A stretch of 64,000 nucleotides of DNA. It comes from Bifidobacteriaceae bacterium (GTDB taxonomy: Bacteria; Actinomycetota; Actinomycetes; Actinomycetales; WQXJ01). The notes beneath the pieces were generated by a model. That model saw only the letters and a program-made list of their open reading frames with translations, searched no databases and was not told the origin of the DNA. Location of the stretch: contig JAITFE010000030.1 in NCBI GenBank assembly GCA_031281585.1, positions 39,921 to 103,920 on the forward strand, read 5' to 3'. Shown one piece after another: positions 38,777 through 47,184 of the stretch (within the stretch, counting starts at the first letter, position 1; each line of letters opens with the position of its first letter). The translations under genes were made by a program, and so were the position numbers.

Positions 38777-38911
38777 CCCGACGGCGCCCGCCGGACCGCG
38801 CGTTGGGGGTGATCATGCGGGATAAGCTTCGAGTCGGCGGTTCGCGGGGTAGGGCGGGGCGCGCGGTTGGCGGCGCCCCAGGACGGGAGCGCAAGAGGCT
38901 GACGGGGAGGG

Positions 38912-39586
38912 ATGACGAAAGGGGATGCGCGGTTGACGGCTTCTGGAGAACGCGTCAATGTGGCCTCGGCTTCCGGGGCGGCCGTGCCGCCCGGCCCCAT
39001 CCGCGTCCAACTCGTCCTGGCCGCCGCCGGCCTTGTGCGTCGGGCGGCGTCGGCGCTGGCCCGCGAAATCGTTGAGGAGAAGGCGCGGGAAGCCTGGGCC
39101 GAGTCGCGTGACGAAGCCCCGCCGGACCGTTGGACATGGGGCCGAACCGACGCGGGCAAGCCGCACCTTGTCGAGTTGCCGGAGTTCCAATTCTCGGTTT
39201 CCCACGCCGGTCCGTATGTCGGGGCCGCTTTCGCCTCAGGGCCGTGCGGGCTGGACGTTGAGCCAGCCGACCGGCCCGTCGATTTGGCCGTGGCCCGGCG
39301 GTTCGCGCCGGACGAGCGCGACTACGTGTCTTCCGGCCCGCCATCTTCGCAGGCCAGCCGCTTCCTTGAGATTTGGACCAAAAAGGAGGCGTACTTGAAG
39401 TGGACCGGCGCCGGAGTGGGCGCGGGCCTGGCGGCCTTCTCGGTCCTGGACCCGGCTGGTCTGGGAGCGGTCTTCCTGTCGCTGTCGCGGGGCCCCGGGG
39501 GTGACCTGATCGGCTGGGTGTGCGCCCGCGCCGAGTTCGGCGCGGCCGGGCTGCGCGAGGAGTGGTCAACGGCCCAGGGCGGTTGA
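38912..39586 (+). CDS. Sfp-type 4'-phosphopantetheinyl transferase
   Basis: 224 residues. Transfers phosphopantetheine from CoA to carrier proteins. Family motifs present: WTWGRTDAGKPHL, FSVSHAGPYVGAAF, the Mg-binding GLDVEP near residue 113, and FLEIWTKKEAYLKWTGAG near 150 (WxxKEA). No carrier-protein or synthase gene is nearby, so the substrate is open; a housekeeping or siderophore/polyketide role is possible. ATG 38912 follows GGGAGGG. The 135 bp before it hold nothing I recognise. Confidence 0.9.
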   Translation: MTKGDARLTASGERVNVASASGAAVPPGPIRVQLVLAAAGLVRRAASALAREIVEEKAREAWAESRDEAPPDRWTWGRTDAGKPHLVELPEFQFSVSHAGPYVGAAFASGPCGLDVEPADRPVDLAVARRFAPDERDYVSSGPPSSQASRFLEIWTKKEAYLKWTGAGVGAGLAAFSVLDPAGLGAVFLSLSRGPGGDLIGWVCARAEFGAAGLREEWSTAQGG

Positions 39587-39654
39587 CGAGGCGGTCCGGC
39601 CGGCTTTGCGCCACCGCCGCGCCCGGCCCGCGCGGACGCCCGGCGGCCCATCCC

Positions 39655-39660
39655 TATGAT
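39655..39660 (+). promoter_or_regulatory. -10 box TATGAT of a leaderless promoter (DUF554 gene)
   Basis: TATGAT, 7 nt before GTG 39668. The ATGs inside this box (39656, 39659) would otherwise be taken as the start. Confidence 0.5.
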
Positions 39661-39667
39661 GGGGGTC

Positions 39668-40405
39668 GTGTTCAGAGGCGCCGGGACGGTCATCAACGTT
39701 GTCACCGTGGTGCTGGGCTCGGGCCTGGGTCTGGCGCTGGGCAACCGGTTCCCCGAGCGAACCCGCACGCTGCTCACCCAATGCCTGGGCCTGTTCACCA
39801 TGGTGCTGGGCGCCTTGGCGATCCGCGACGGCCTCAGCCCCGCGCTGACCCAGGAAGTCGGCGACGGCGCGCCAATGCTGATCATCTTGGGGGCGCTGCT
39901 GGCCGGGGCGATCGCCGGGTCGTTGATCCGTTTGGAGGACCGGATCGACTCGGGCGCCGAGCGGATCCGCCGCAAGTTGGCGCGCGGCGCCGAGCCGGGG
40001 CGTTTCAGCGAGGGCATGGTGACCGCGACCCTGGTTTTCTGCGTCGGCCCGTTGTCCATCCTGGGCTCGCTCAGCGACGGCTTGGGCCGGGGCGCCGAGC
40101 AGTTGATCGTCAAGTCCGTCCTGGACGGCTTCGCCGCGATCGCGTTCGCCTCGACCTTGGGGATAGGGGTCCTGTTCTCAATCATCCCGCTCGCCCTGTA
40201 CCAAGGCGCGCTGACTCTGCTTGGCCTGGGCCTGGGGGAGTTCCTGTCGACGGGCCAGGTTGACGCGCTTGGCGCGACCGGCGGCATCATCCTGATCGGC
40301 CTGGGCATCCGCCTGGCGGACCTCAAGAAGATCAAGGTCGCGGACCTGCTGCCGGCGCTGGTCTTCGCGCCGATCCTGGCCTGGCTGGTGGCCCTCTGGC
40401 GTTGA
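39668..40405 (+). CDS. DUF554 family membrane protein
   Basis: About 245 residues with 6-7 hydrophobic helices. The opening FRGAGTVINVVTVVLGSGLGLALGNRFPER and the inner CVGPLSILGSLSDGLGRG are family signatures. Function unknown; a small-molecule transporter is often supposed. GTG 39668 fits the leaderless TATGAT box; ATG 39656 lies within the box and is less likely. Confidence 0.88.
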   Translation: MFRGAGTVINVVTVVLGSGLGLALGNRFPERTRTLLTQCLGLFTMVLGALAIRDGLSPALTQEVGDGAPMLIILGALLAGAIAGSLIRLEDRIDSGAERIRRKLARGAEPGRFSEGMVTATLVFCVGPLSILGSLSDGLGRGAEQLIVKSVLDGFAAIAFASTLGIGVLFSIIPLALYQGALTLLGLGLGEFLSTGQVDALGATGGIILIGLGIRLADLKKIKVADLLPALVFAPILAWLVALWR

Positions 40406-40427
40406 CCGCCGCGCGGGCCGGATGGGC

Positions 40428-40433
40428 TAGGGT
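40428..40433 (+). promoter_or_regulatory. -10 box TAGGGT of a leaderless promoter (NifX-like gene)
   Basis: TAGGGT, 8 nt before GTG 40442, in the 36-nt gap after the DUF554 gene. Confidence 0.35.
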
Positions 40434-40441
40434 CGGGGGCT

Positions 40442-40822
40442 GTGATCTTCTGCATTCCGGTGGGACCGGACGGGCAAGTCGGCCATGGTTGGGGCAGAGC
40501 TCAAGCGGTCGCGTTGGCCACGGTCGACCAAGCGGGCAAGGTCGCCGAATGGCTGGTTCACCAGGTCGGCTGGGGCGAATCGCATGACGACGGCACGGAA
40601 GGCTCGCACCACGCCCGCATTGTGCGGTTCCTGAGGGAGCACCAAGTCGGTTGCGTTGTGGTGGAGCACATGGGCCCCGGCATGCAGCGGGTCATGACCG
40701 CCATGAGGATCCCGACCTTCTTGGGCGCCAGCGGGTCGGCAAGGGCTTGCGTCGAGCGCGCCGCCGCCATCCTGGCCAACGAACACGGGACCGGCCCGGA
40801 CCGGGCCAACCGGCCGAATTGA
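40442..40822 (+). CDS. NifB/NifX-type dinitrogenase cofactor-domain protein
   Basis: 126 residues, a single RNase H-like domain of the dinitrogenase iron-molybdenum cofactor family: MIFCIPVGPDGQVGHGWGRAQAVALATVD, EGSHHARIVRFLREHQVGCVVVEHMGPGMQRVM, IPTFLGASGSARACVERAA. Stand-alone members of this family exist in organisms that do not fix nitrogen and may bind metal or Fe-S clusters. No nif genes are nearby. The Cys and His residues (HH at ~57) could be ligands. GTG start. Confidence 0.75.
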   Translation: MIFCIPVGPDGQVGHGWGRAQAVALATVDQAGKVAEWLVHQVGWGESHDDGTEGSHHARIVRFLREHQVGCVVVEHMGPGMQRVMTAMRIPTFLGASGSARACVERAAAILANEHGTGPDRANRPN

Positions 40823-40832
40823 AGTCGAGTGG

Positions 40833-41786
40833 CTAGACCTTGCGGAGTTTGATGCCCTCGACTAGATGGTCGGCGCCCTTGCGGAGGATTAGGGAGGCGC
40901 GGGAGCGCGTGGGCAGGATGTTGGACTCCAGGTTGGGGGAGTTGATCGCGTCCCAGACCGACTCGGCGAAGGCGGCGGCCTCAGCGGTGGACATGGAGGC
41001 GTAGCGGTGGAAATAGGACTCGGGGCTGGTGAAGGCTGTGGCCCGCAGGGCCATGAAGCGGTCCAGGTACCAGCGGCGGATGTGGGATTCGTCGGCGTCC
41101 ACGTAGATGGAGAAGTCGAAAAAATCGGAGACCACCAATTCGGCGGCGCCCAGGCGGTCGGTTCGGGCCGCCTGAAGGACGTTCAGGCCCTCGACTATCA
41201 ACACGTCCGGCTGCGTCACCACGGTGGTGCGATCCGGCAGGATGTCATAGCGCAGGTGCGAGTAATAGGGGGCCTCGACCTCGGCGGCGCCGGCCTTGAC
41301 CTTGGCCAGGAAACGCAGCAGAGCCGGGCGGTCGTAGGACTCGGGGAAACCCTTGCGGTCCAACATCCCGCGCCGCTCCAGTTCCGCGTTGGGATACAAG
41401 AACCCGTCTGTCGGGAGGAGTTGGACGCGGGGGGTGTCCGGCCAGCGGGCCATCAACTCCACCAGGAGACGCGCCACCGTCGACTTGCCGACCGCGACCG
41501 AGCCGGCTATTCCGATCACGTAGGGGGTGCGCACCGTCGAGTCGCGCAGGAACATGCCCCGCACGTCGTGTAGGTAGTGCGAGGCGTGGGCGTGCAAATT
41601 GAGCAGGGCGCTGAGCGGGCGGTAGATCGCGTCCACTTCAGCTAGAGAGATCTCGTCGCCAATGCCCCTGATCCGGGCGATGTCTTCCTCGGTCAGTGGC
41701 AAGGGGGTCGATGACGCCAGGTCGGCCCAGGTGCGGCGGTCAAAGGCCAAGTATGGCGACTCGACCGGAGCGCTGGTCGTAGGCAC
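40833..41786 (-). CDS. coaA: Pantothenate kinase, type I (CoaA)
   Basis: 317 residues, the size of the E. coli enzyme. First step of CoA synthesis. P-loop GIAGSVAVGKST, LLPTDGFLYPN, the substrate region YYSHLRYDILP, and DVLIVEGLNVLQ are present, and the end is HLVEGIKLRKV. GTG 41786 lies 6 nt after GATAAT (41793-41798) on this strand, so a leaderless mRNA; an upstream ATG would give 67 extra residues with no likeness to the family. Convergent with the NifX-like gene, divergent from clpX. Confidence 0.95.
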   Translation of the reverse strand: MPTTSAPVESPYLAFDRRTWADLASSTPLPLTEEDIARIRGIGDEISLAEVDAIYRPLSALLNLHAHASHYLHDVRGMFLRDSTVRTPYVIGIAGSVAVGKSTVARLLVELMARWPDTPRVQLLPTDGFLYPNAELERRGMLDRKGFPESYDRPALLRFLAKVKAGAAEVEAPYYSHLRYDILPDRTTVVTQPDVLIVEGLNVLQAARTDRLGAAELVVSDFFDFSIYVDADESHIRRWYLDRFMALRATAFTSPESYFHRYASMSTAEAAAFAESVWDAINSPNLESNILPTRSRASLILRKGADHLVEGIKLRKV

Positions 41787-41792
41787 AAGCCA

Positions 41793-41798
41793 ATTATC
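41793..41798 (-). promoter_or_regulatory. -10 box GATAAT of a leaderless promoter (coaA)
   Basis: GATAAT on the minus strand, 6 nt before GTG 41786; it fixes the coaA start. Confidence 0.5.
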
Positions 41799-41931
41799 GC
41801 ACTTGGCGGCGGCCTGACGCGGACGTGGGAGGCGGGACCTGCCATCCCCAGCCCGCGCGCCCCCGGCGGTCACAGGGCCGGGGGCGTTACCATAGGAGCC
41901 GATCTTCCCCGCCAGGCCGAAAGGAAGCCTT

Positions 41932-43389
41932 ATGCCGATGATCTCCGACGGAGCAGCGGACCTGTTGAAATGCTCGTTCTGCGGCAAGTCGCAGAAGCAC
42001 GTGCGTAAACTGATCGCCGGCCCGTCCGTCTACATCTGCGACGAGTGCATTGAGCTGTGCAACGAGATCATTGCCGAAGAGGTCCAGCCGAAGGCCGGCC
42101 AGGCCGCCGCCGAGTTGCCCAAGCCGAGGGAGATCTTCGAGTTCCTGGATCAGTACGTGGTTGGCCAGGCCGGGGCGAAACGGGCCTTGTCGGTGGCCGT
42201 GTACAACCATTACAAGCGCATCCGCTCCAGCCAGGCCTCCGCCCCGGCGGCCCCGGCCCGGCCCAAGGCCGGCCGCCCGGCCATAGGGCGCGGCCCCGCC
42301 CAAGGCCAGGCCCAGGGGCCGCTTCAAGGCGACGGCGGCTCAAGGGCCGCCCGCTCCGGCCACGGCCCGGGCTCCGGCGGCGCCGGAGCCGCCTCCGGTC
42401 CGGGCGCCGTCCCGGCCGAAGCCGAACCCGTTGAGATCGCCAAGTCCAACATCTTGTTGATCGGCCCCACCGGCTGCGGTAAGACCTATGTGGCGCAGAC
42501 GCTGGCGAAGATGCTGAACGTGCCGTTCGCCATCGCGGACGCCACGGCGCTGACGGAGGCCGGCTATGTCGGCGAAGACGTTGAAAATATCCTCCTCAAA
42601 CTGATCCAAGCCGCCGATGGCGACGTCAAACGCGCCGAGACGGGCATTGTCTACATTGACGAGATCGACAAGATCGCCCGCAAAGCGGACGGGCCCTCGA
42701 TCACCCGCGACGTGTCCGGGGAGGGCGTCCAACAGGCGCTGTTGAAGATCCTGGAGGGAACGGTCGCCTCCGTGCCGCCGCAGGGCGGGCGGAAGCATCC
42801 GCAAGCCTCGGATTACCTGCAAATCGACACGACCAACGTGTTGTTCATCCTGGCGGGGGCGTTCGCGGGCCTGGAGGAGATCATCGCGCAGCGGGCGGGG
42901 CGGCACGGGATAGGCTTCGGGGCGCCGTTGCACATAGCGGGCGGCGAGGACGATTTCGAGGATGTCCGCCCGGAGGACTTGCTCAAGTTCGGCTTGATCC
43001 CGGAGTTCATTGGCCGGATGCCGGTTGTGGCGACCGTCTCGCCTCTGAACCAGGAGTCCCTCCAGCGCATCCTGACGGAACCGCGCAACGCCCTGATCAA
43101 GCAGTACCAACGGATGTTCGAGCTGGATGACGTCTTGCTGGAGTTCACGGAGGACGCCGTGGAGGCGATCGCCGAGCAGGCGATGGCGCGGGGGACTGGC
43201 GCGCGCGGCTTGCGCGCCATCATGGAGGAGATCCTGCAACCGCTGATGTTCGACGTGCCTTCGCGCGAGGACATCGCGCGGGTCGTGATCGACCGGGGCG
43301 TGGTGGAGAAGAACGTCAATCCGACCATCGTCCCGAAGACCCGGCAAGCCGACGCGCTGCGGCCCGGCCCGGCCAAGAAGACGGCCTGA
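41932..43389 (+). CDS. clpX: ATP-dependent Clp protease ATP-binding subunit ClpX
   Basis: 485 residues. Unfoldase that feeds ClpP. N-terminal C4 zinc-binding domain ([30 protein letters not shown]), then the AAA+ core: [15 protein letters not shown], the pore loop GYVGEDVE, Walker [35 protein letters not shown] (including the IGF-loop region downstream at GRHGIGFG), and [12 protein letters not shown]. The oddity is a ~65-residue Ala/Gly/Pro/Gln-rich insert (about residues 98-165) between the YDHYKR-type helix ([10 protein letters not shown]) and the first AAA strand. ATG 41932 follows AAGGAAG. Chorismate mutase starts 2 nt after its stop. Confidence 0.96.
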   Translation: MPMISDGAADLLKCSFCGKSQKHVRKLIAGPSVYICDECIELCNEIIAEEVQPKAGQAAAELPKPREIFEFLDQYVVGQAGAKRALSVAVYNHYKRIRSSQASAPAAPARPKAGRPAIGRGPAQGQAQGPLQGDGGSRAARSGHGPGSGGAGAASGPGAVPAEAEPVEIAKSNILLIGPTGCGKTYVAQTLAKMLNVPFAIADATALTEAGYVGEDVENILLKLIQAADGDVKRAETGIVYIDEIDKIARKADGPSITRDVSGEGVQQALLKILEGTVASVPPQGGRKHPQASDYLQIDTTNVLFILAGAFAGLEEIIAQRAGRHGIGFGAPLHIAGGEDDFEDVRPEDLLKFGLIPEFIGRMPVVATVSPLNQESLQRILTEPRNALIKQYQRMFELDDVLLEFTEDAVEAIAEQAMARGTGARGLRAIMEEILQPLMFDVPSREDIARVVIDRGVVEKNVNPTIVPKTRQADALRPGPAKKTA

Positions 43390-43391
43390 TT

Positions 43392-43748
43392 TTGGGCGCC
43401 GCGACGGAGCCTGGGGACGCCGCCCGGCGCTTGGTCGAACTCCGCGACTCGATCGACAACATCGACGCCGCTTTGGTGCACCTGTTGGCGGAGCGATTCA
43501 AGTTCACCCAACGGGTTGGGCATCTGAAGGCGGACGCGGGCCTGCCGCCCGCGGACCCGGCCCGCGAGGCGCAGCAAATCGCCCGTTTGAAGGCTTTGGC
43601 CGACCAGTCGGGGTTGGATCCGGTCTTCGCTGAGAAGTTCCTGAGCTTCATAGTGGCCGAGGTCATCCACCACCACGAGGCCATTTTGACCAGCCCGGCC
43701 CAAAACCGGCCGGGAGGGGTTTTGCCCGGCCGCGGCGACGGGAATTGA
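43392..43748 (+). CDS. Chorismate mutase, AroQ type
   Basis: 118 residues, all helical. Converts chorismate to prephenate. Signature LRDSIDNIDAALVHLLAERFKFTQRVGHLKADAGLPPADPAREAQQIARL, with the catalytic Arg and Lys positions of the AroQ fold. TTG 43392 gives MGAATEPG; it is 2 nt after the clpX stop. The gene begins without a clear ribosome site and probably depends on coupling to clpX. Confidence 0.9.
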   Translation: MGAATEPGDAARRLVELRDSIDNIDAALVHLLAERFKFTQRVGHLKADAGLPPADPAREAQQIARLKALADQSGLDPVFAEKFLSFIVAEVIHHHEAILTSPAQNRPGGVLPGRGDGN

Positions 43749-43759
43749 AGGCGCTCAGC

Positions 43760-43765
43760 TAGCCT
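43760..43765 (+). promoter_or_regulatory. -10 box TAGCCT of a leaderless promoter (malQ)
   Basis: TAGCCT, 7 nt before ATG 43773. Confidence 0.4.
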
Positions 43766-43772
43766 TGTGGCT

Positions 43773-45959
43773 ATGAGTCAAACCTCCAGCCCGCGCGCGC
43801 GTTTCCTGGACTCGTTGCGCGGAGTGGGCCCCACCCCGTCGATTGAGCTGACGGAACTGGCCCGGAAATACGGTGTCACGACCGAGTACACCAACTGGAA
43901 AGGCGAGCCGACCAGGGTTTCGGCTGACACGGTCAAGGCGGTGCTGGCGGCGCTGGGGGCCAAGGTCGCCGCCCCCGAAGACGTGCGGCGGTCGCTGGAC
44001 GGCTTTGACGACCGGGGTTGGCGGGTGTTGATCCCGGTCAGCACGGTTGTTCGGCGGGGGAGCGACACGTGGGTGCCGGTGACCGTGCCGGCGGGCTCTG
44101 GCGCCCGCCTGTGGATCGAGTTGGATGACGACCCGCTGCTGGGCGTCAACGGCGGGCGGGTGGATCTGGAGGCGGTGGACGGCGGCGAAGGCGACCGCCG
44201 CACGGTGGACGGCCAGGAGCTCATCCGGGTTTACCGGCAACTGCCGGGCGACCTGCCGCTGGGCTGGCACAGGCTGCGGGCGCACGTTGAGGGCGGCCCG
44301 ACCGCCGAGGGGGCTCTGATTGTGTGCCCCGATCGCCTCGAATTGCCGGCCAAGCTGAAAGAGCATTCGGTCTGGGGCCCAATGGTGCAGCTTTACGCGA
44401 GCCGTTCGCACGGCTCGTGGGGGACGGGCGACTTTGAAGACCTGGCCGAATTGGGTTATCGGTTCGCCAAGGAGAATGGCGCCGATTTCATCATGATCAA
44501 CCCGATCCACGCGGGCGAGCCGACCGCGCCGTTCACGCAGTCGCCGTATCTCCCGACCACCAGGGATTTCACGAATCCCTATTACATCCGGCCGGAGGCG
44601 ATCGACGAATACGCGGACGCGCCGGAGGAGACCAGGGCCGCTGTCGACCAATTGGCGGCCAAAGCCAGGGCGGCGGACGCGGACGCGGAGTTCTTGCACC
44701 GCGACGTGTCCTGGACCATCAAGGGAGAGGCGTTGAGGCTCCTTTACCGCGTCCCCCGCTCGCCGGCCCGCCAGGCCGACCTGGACGAATACAGGGCGGC
44801 CTTGCAGCCCGCGATTGGCGACTTCGCGTTGTGGAGCGCCCTCAAGAACGCCGGGCGGGCCGGGGAGGTGCCCTACGGCTCCAGCGAGGCGGCCCGGTTC
44901 GCCGCCGACAACGCCGAGGAGGTCGAGTACTTCATCTGGCTGCAGTGGATCGCGGACCAGCAGTTGGCCCGCGCCCAGGACCGGTGCAAGGAGGCGGGGA
45001 TGCTGCTGGGCGTCGTCAAGGACTTGGCGGTCGGGGTGCATCCGAAAGGCGCGGACGCGTGGTCTCGCCGGGACGTGCTGGCCACCGACATCGAGGTCGG
45101 GGCGCCGCCGGACTATTTCAACCAGGTGGGCCAAACCTGGTCGGAGCCGCCCTGGCGGCCGGACGCGCTCGAGGCCACGGGCTTCGCCGCCTACCGGTCC
45201 ATGCTGCGGGCCGTGCTGGCCCACGCGGGCGCCCTCAGGATTGACCACATTTTGGGGTTGACCAGGCTGTGGTGGATTCCGAAGGGCATGGGCCCCGGCG
45301 ACGGCACCTATGTCGCGTATGACCGCGAGGCGATGGTCTCCATCCTGATCTTGGAGGCGACCAGGGCCGGCGCGGTGGTGGTGGGGGAGGACCTCGGGGT
45401 GGTTCCGCCGGGCTTGCGCGAATACCTGGGCGGCCGCGGCCTGCTGGGCAATTCGATCGTCTGGTTTGAGAAGACCCCCGACGGCGCCCGCCCGCTGAAC
45501 CCGGAGGCCTACCGCTACCTGGCCATGACCGCGATCACGACCCACGACTTGCCGCCCACCTCGGCTTATCTGGCGGGCGAGCACATAGCCCAGCGCGACC
45601 GCCTGGGCCTGTTGGACACGCCGTTGGCGGACGCCCGGGCCGCCGCCCAGGCGGAGCGCGCCATGATGGTGGGCCTCTTGGTGGAGCGCGGCCTGCTGGC
45701 GCCCGACAAGACCGAGGACGAGTTGGAGCTGGTCAGGGCCATGCACCGTTTCCTGCGGACCACGCCGTCCGTCATGTTGGGGGTCTCCCTGGCCGACTTG
45801 GTGGGGGAACGCCGCACCCAGAACTTGCCCGGCACGGACCGCGAGTACCCCAACTGGTCGGTGCCGTTGGCGGATTGCGACGGCCAACCGGTCTACATCG
45901 AGGAAATCGAACGCAACCCCGTGTTCGAGGCGATCACCGAGGTCATGCGCCAGGGCTGA
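43773..45959 (+). CDS. malQ: 4-alpha-glucanotransferase (amylomaltase, GH77)
   Basis: 728 residues. Transfers alpha-1,4-glucan chains; maltodextrin or glycogen metabolism. Actinobacterial type with an N-terminal extension (~170 residues, beta-rich) before the GH77 barrel. Active-site parts: TQSPYLPTTRDFTNPYYI, the acid/base-region sequence GVHPKGADAWSRRDVLA, the nucleophile block LRIDHILGLTRLWWIP, VVVGEDLGVVPPGLREYL, and TTHDLPPTSAYLAG. All three catalytic carboxylates appear present. ATG 43773 is 7 nt after TAGCCT; a GTG at 43767 in frame lies within the spacer and is less likely. Confidence 0.95.
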   Translation: MSQTSSPRARFLDSLRGVGPTPSIELTELARKYGVTTEYTNWKGEPTRVSADTVKAVLAALGAKVAAPEDVRRSLDGFDDRGWRVLIPVSTVVRRGSDTWVPVTVPAGSGARLWIELDDDPLLGVNGGRVDLEAVDGGEGDRRTVDGQELIRVYRQLPGDLPLGWHRLRAHVEGGPTAEGALIVCPDRLELPAKLKEHSVWGPMVQLYASRSHGSWGTGDFEDLAELGYRFAKENGADFIMINPIHAGEPTAPFTQSPYLPTTRDFTNPYYIRPEAIDEYADAPEETRAAVDQLAAKARAADADAEFLHRDVSWTIKGEALRLLYRVPRSPARQADLDEYRAALQPAIGDFALWSALKNAGRAGEVPYGSSEAARFAADNAEEVEYFIWLQWIADQQLARAQDRCKEAGMLLGVVKDLAVGVHPKGADAWSRRDVLATDIEVGAPPDYFNQVGQTWSEPPWRPDALEATGFAAYRSMLRAVLAHAGALRIDHILGLTRLWWIPKGMGPGDGTYVAYDREAMVSILILEATRAGAVVVGEDLGVVPPGLREYLGGRGLLGNSIVWFEKTPDGARPLNPEAYRYLAMTAITTHDLPPTSAYLAGEHIAQRDRLGLLDTPLADARAAAQAERAMMVGLLVERGLLAPDKTEDELELVRAMHRFLRTTPSVMLGVSLADLVGERRTQNLPGTDREYPNWSVPLADCDGQPVYIEEIERNPVFEAITEVMRQG

Positions 45960-45983
45960 GGGCCGGGCGGGCGGGGGCGGCCG

Positions 45984-46835
45984 ATGGATTTGCTGGCAAT
46001 CGGGGTGGGGCTGGCGTCAGCCCTGTGCTTCGCGGGGGCTTTCGTCGCGCAGCAGCATGTGGCGGCGGCGGTGCCGGCGGCCAAGGGCAAGGGCTTGGCG
46101 TTGTTCGCTCAGTTGGCCCGCTCGCCGCTGTGGTGGGCGGGGGCGACGGGCGACGTTTTGGGCTTCGCGTTGCAGGCCGTCGCGCTCGCGTTCGGCTCGG
46201 TGGTGTTGGTCCAGCCGGTCCTGGTCACGTCCATGGTCTTCGCGTTGCCCCTGGCCGCCCGGTGGAACGGCCGCCGGATCGGCCGGCGCGACATTGGGTG
46301 GGCCGTCCTGGTGGTGGCCGGTTTGGCGGTCTTCACCGTTGTCGGGGATTCGACGAAGGGCTCGGTGTCCGATGCCGTCCGGCCGTGGCTTTGGCCCGCC
46401 GTCGCCTTTGGCTTGGCTTGCGTCGGGTTGGCGCTGGCGGGCGTGGCGGCCAGGGGCTCCGCCAAGGCGCTCGCTTTTGGCCTGCTGACGGGCGTTGTCT
46501 ACGGGATCATCGCTCCGCTGACCGAACTGGTGGTGGTCCATTTGGGCCAGGTGGGCGCGCTCGGCGTGTTGCGCTCCTGGCCGGTTTACGCGCTGGCGGT
46601 CTGCGTGCTGGCGGGCACCGCCTTCCAACAGGCGGCCTTCCACGCGGGCGACCTGGGCGCGTCCCTCCCGGCCAGCCAGGTCCTGGAACCCGTTGTCGCG
46701 GTCGTCTTGGGCCTGTGGGCGCTGGACGCCCGCCTGACCACGCACGGCCTGGGCTGGTTGGCGCTGGCGGCGGCCTGCCTGGCCATGGTGGTGGGCACGG
46801 TTCGACTGGCCCGCAGCGCGGCCGCCCCCGACTGA
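45984..46835 (+). CDS. DMT/NIPA-like membrane transporter
   Basis: 283 residues, about nine membrane helices, two halves. MDLLAIGVGLASALCFAGAFVAQQHVAAAVP at the start, FGSVVLVQPVLVTSMVFALPLAARWNGRRIGRRDIGWAVLVVAGL and the matching C-terminal ASLPASQVLEPVVAVVLGLWALDARL block are those of drug/metabolite (EamA-like) and NIPA-type Mg transporters. Substrate unknown. One copy of the CGATGCCGT motif lies in the gene (46370), read as Asp-Ala-Val. Starts 24 nt after malQ. Confidence 0.85.
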   Translation: MDLLAIGVGLASALCFAGAFVAQQHVAAAVPAAKGKGLALFAQLARSPLWWAGATGDVLGFALQAVALAFGSVVLVQPVLVTSMVFALPLAARWNGRRIGRRDIGWAVLVVAGLAVFTVVGDSTKGSVSDAVRPWLWPAVAFGLACVGLALAGVAARGSAKALAFGLLTGVVYGIIAPLTELVVVHLGQVGALGVLRSWPVYALAVCVLAGTAFQQAAFHAGDLGASLPASQVLEPVVAVVLGLWALDARLTTHGLGWLALAAACLAMVVGTVRLARSAAAPD

Positions 46836-46843
46836 CCCCGCCG

Positions 46844-47029
46844 TCAGCGCAGATCGTGGCCCAGGATCGCCAGCGCCCGGCGCTCGGAGTGGGTCAGGGG
46901 TCGGTGGCCGGAGCGGCGCAGGGCGGCGCACAGCGCCGCCTCCGTCCGTTCGGCGGGCGGCATCTCGGCGAGAGCCTCCAGAATGATCTCGAGGCGGTCA
47001 AGCAAAGCTATCGCGGTTGCTGTTGGCAT
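46844..47029 (-). CDS. Small hypothetical protein (61 aa)
   Basis: 61 residues: MPTATAIALLDRLEIILEAL then AEMPPAERTEAALCAALRRSG and a charged C-terminus ending LAILGHDLR; probably a short helical protein. No family recognised. Support: ATG 47029 has AGGGAG 9 nt upstream, and a promoter-like TTTACA near 47150 is followed by an AAAAC/GTTTT palindrome. It is convergent with the upstream transporter gene (8-nt gap). Confidence 0.55.
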   Translation of the reverse strand: MPTATAIALLDRLEIILEALAEMPPAERTEAALCAALRRSGHRPLTHSERRALAILGHDLR

Positions 47030-47127
47030 TCTTCGGCTCCCTTCTGGATGCGGTTTGGTTGGTCGGACGGCACCAGCGGATGCCGCCCGTGGGATGTGGC
47101 CGCCGTCTTTGACAAGACAACATTGCC

Positions 47128-47157
47128 AAGAATTAGCAAAACGCGGGTTTTGTAAAG
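47128..47157 (-). promoter_or_regulatory. Candidate promoter/operator of the 61-aa gene
   Basis: On the minus strand TTTACA is followed by the imperfect palindrome AAAACCCGCGTTTT and then TAATTC, giving a -35, an operator-like centre and a -10. The surrounding sequence is noticeably A+T-rich for this window. Confidence 0.35.
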
Positions 47158-47184
47158 GAAATCATCTCGGCATGTGGGAACATG

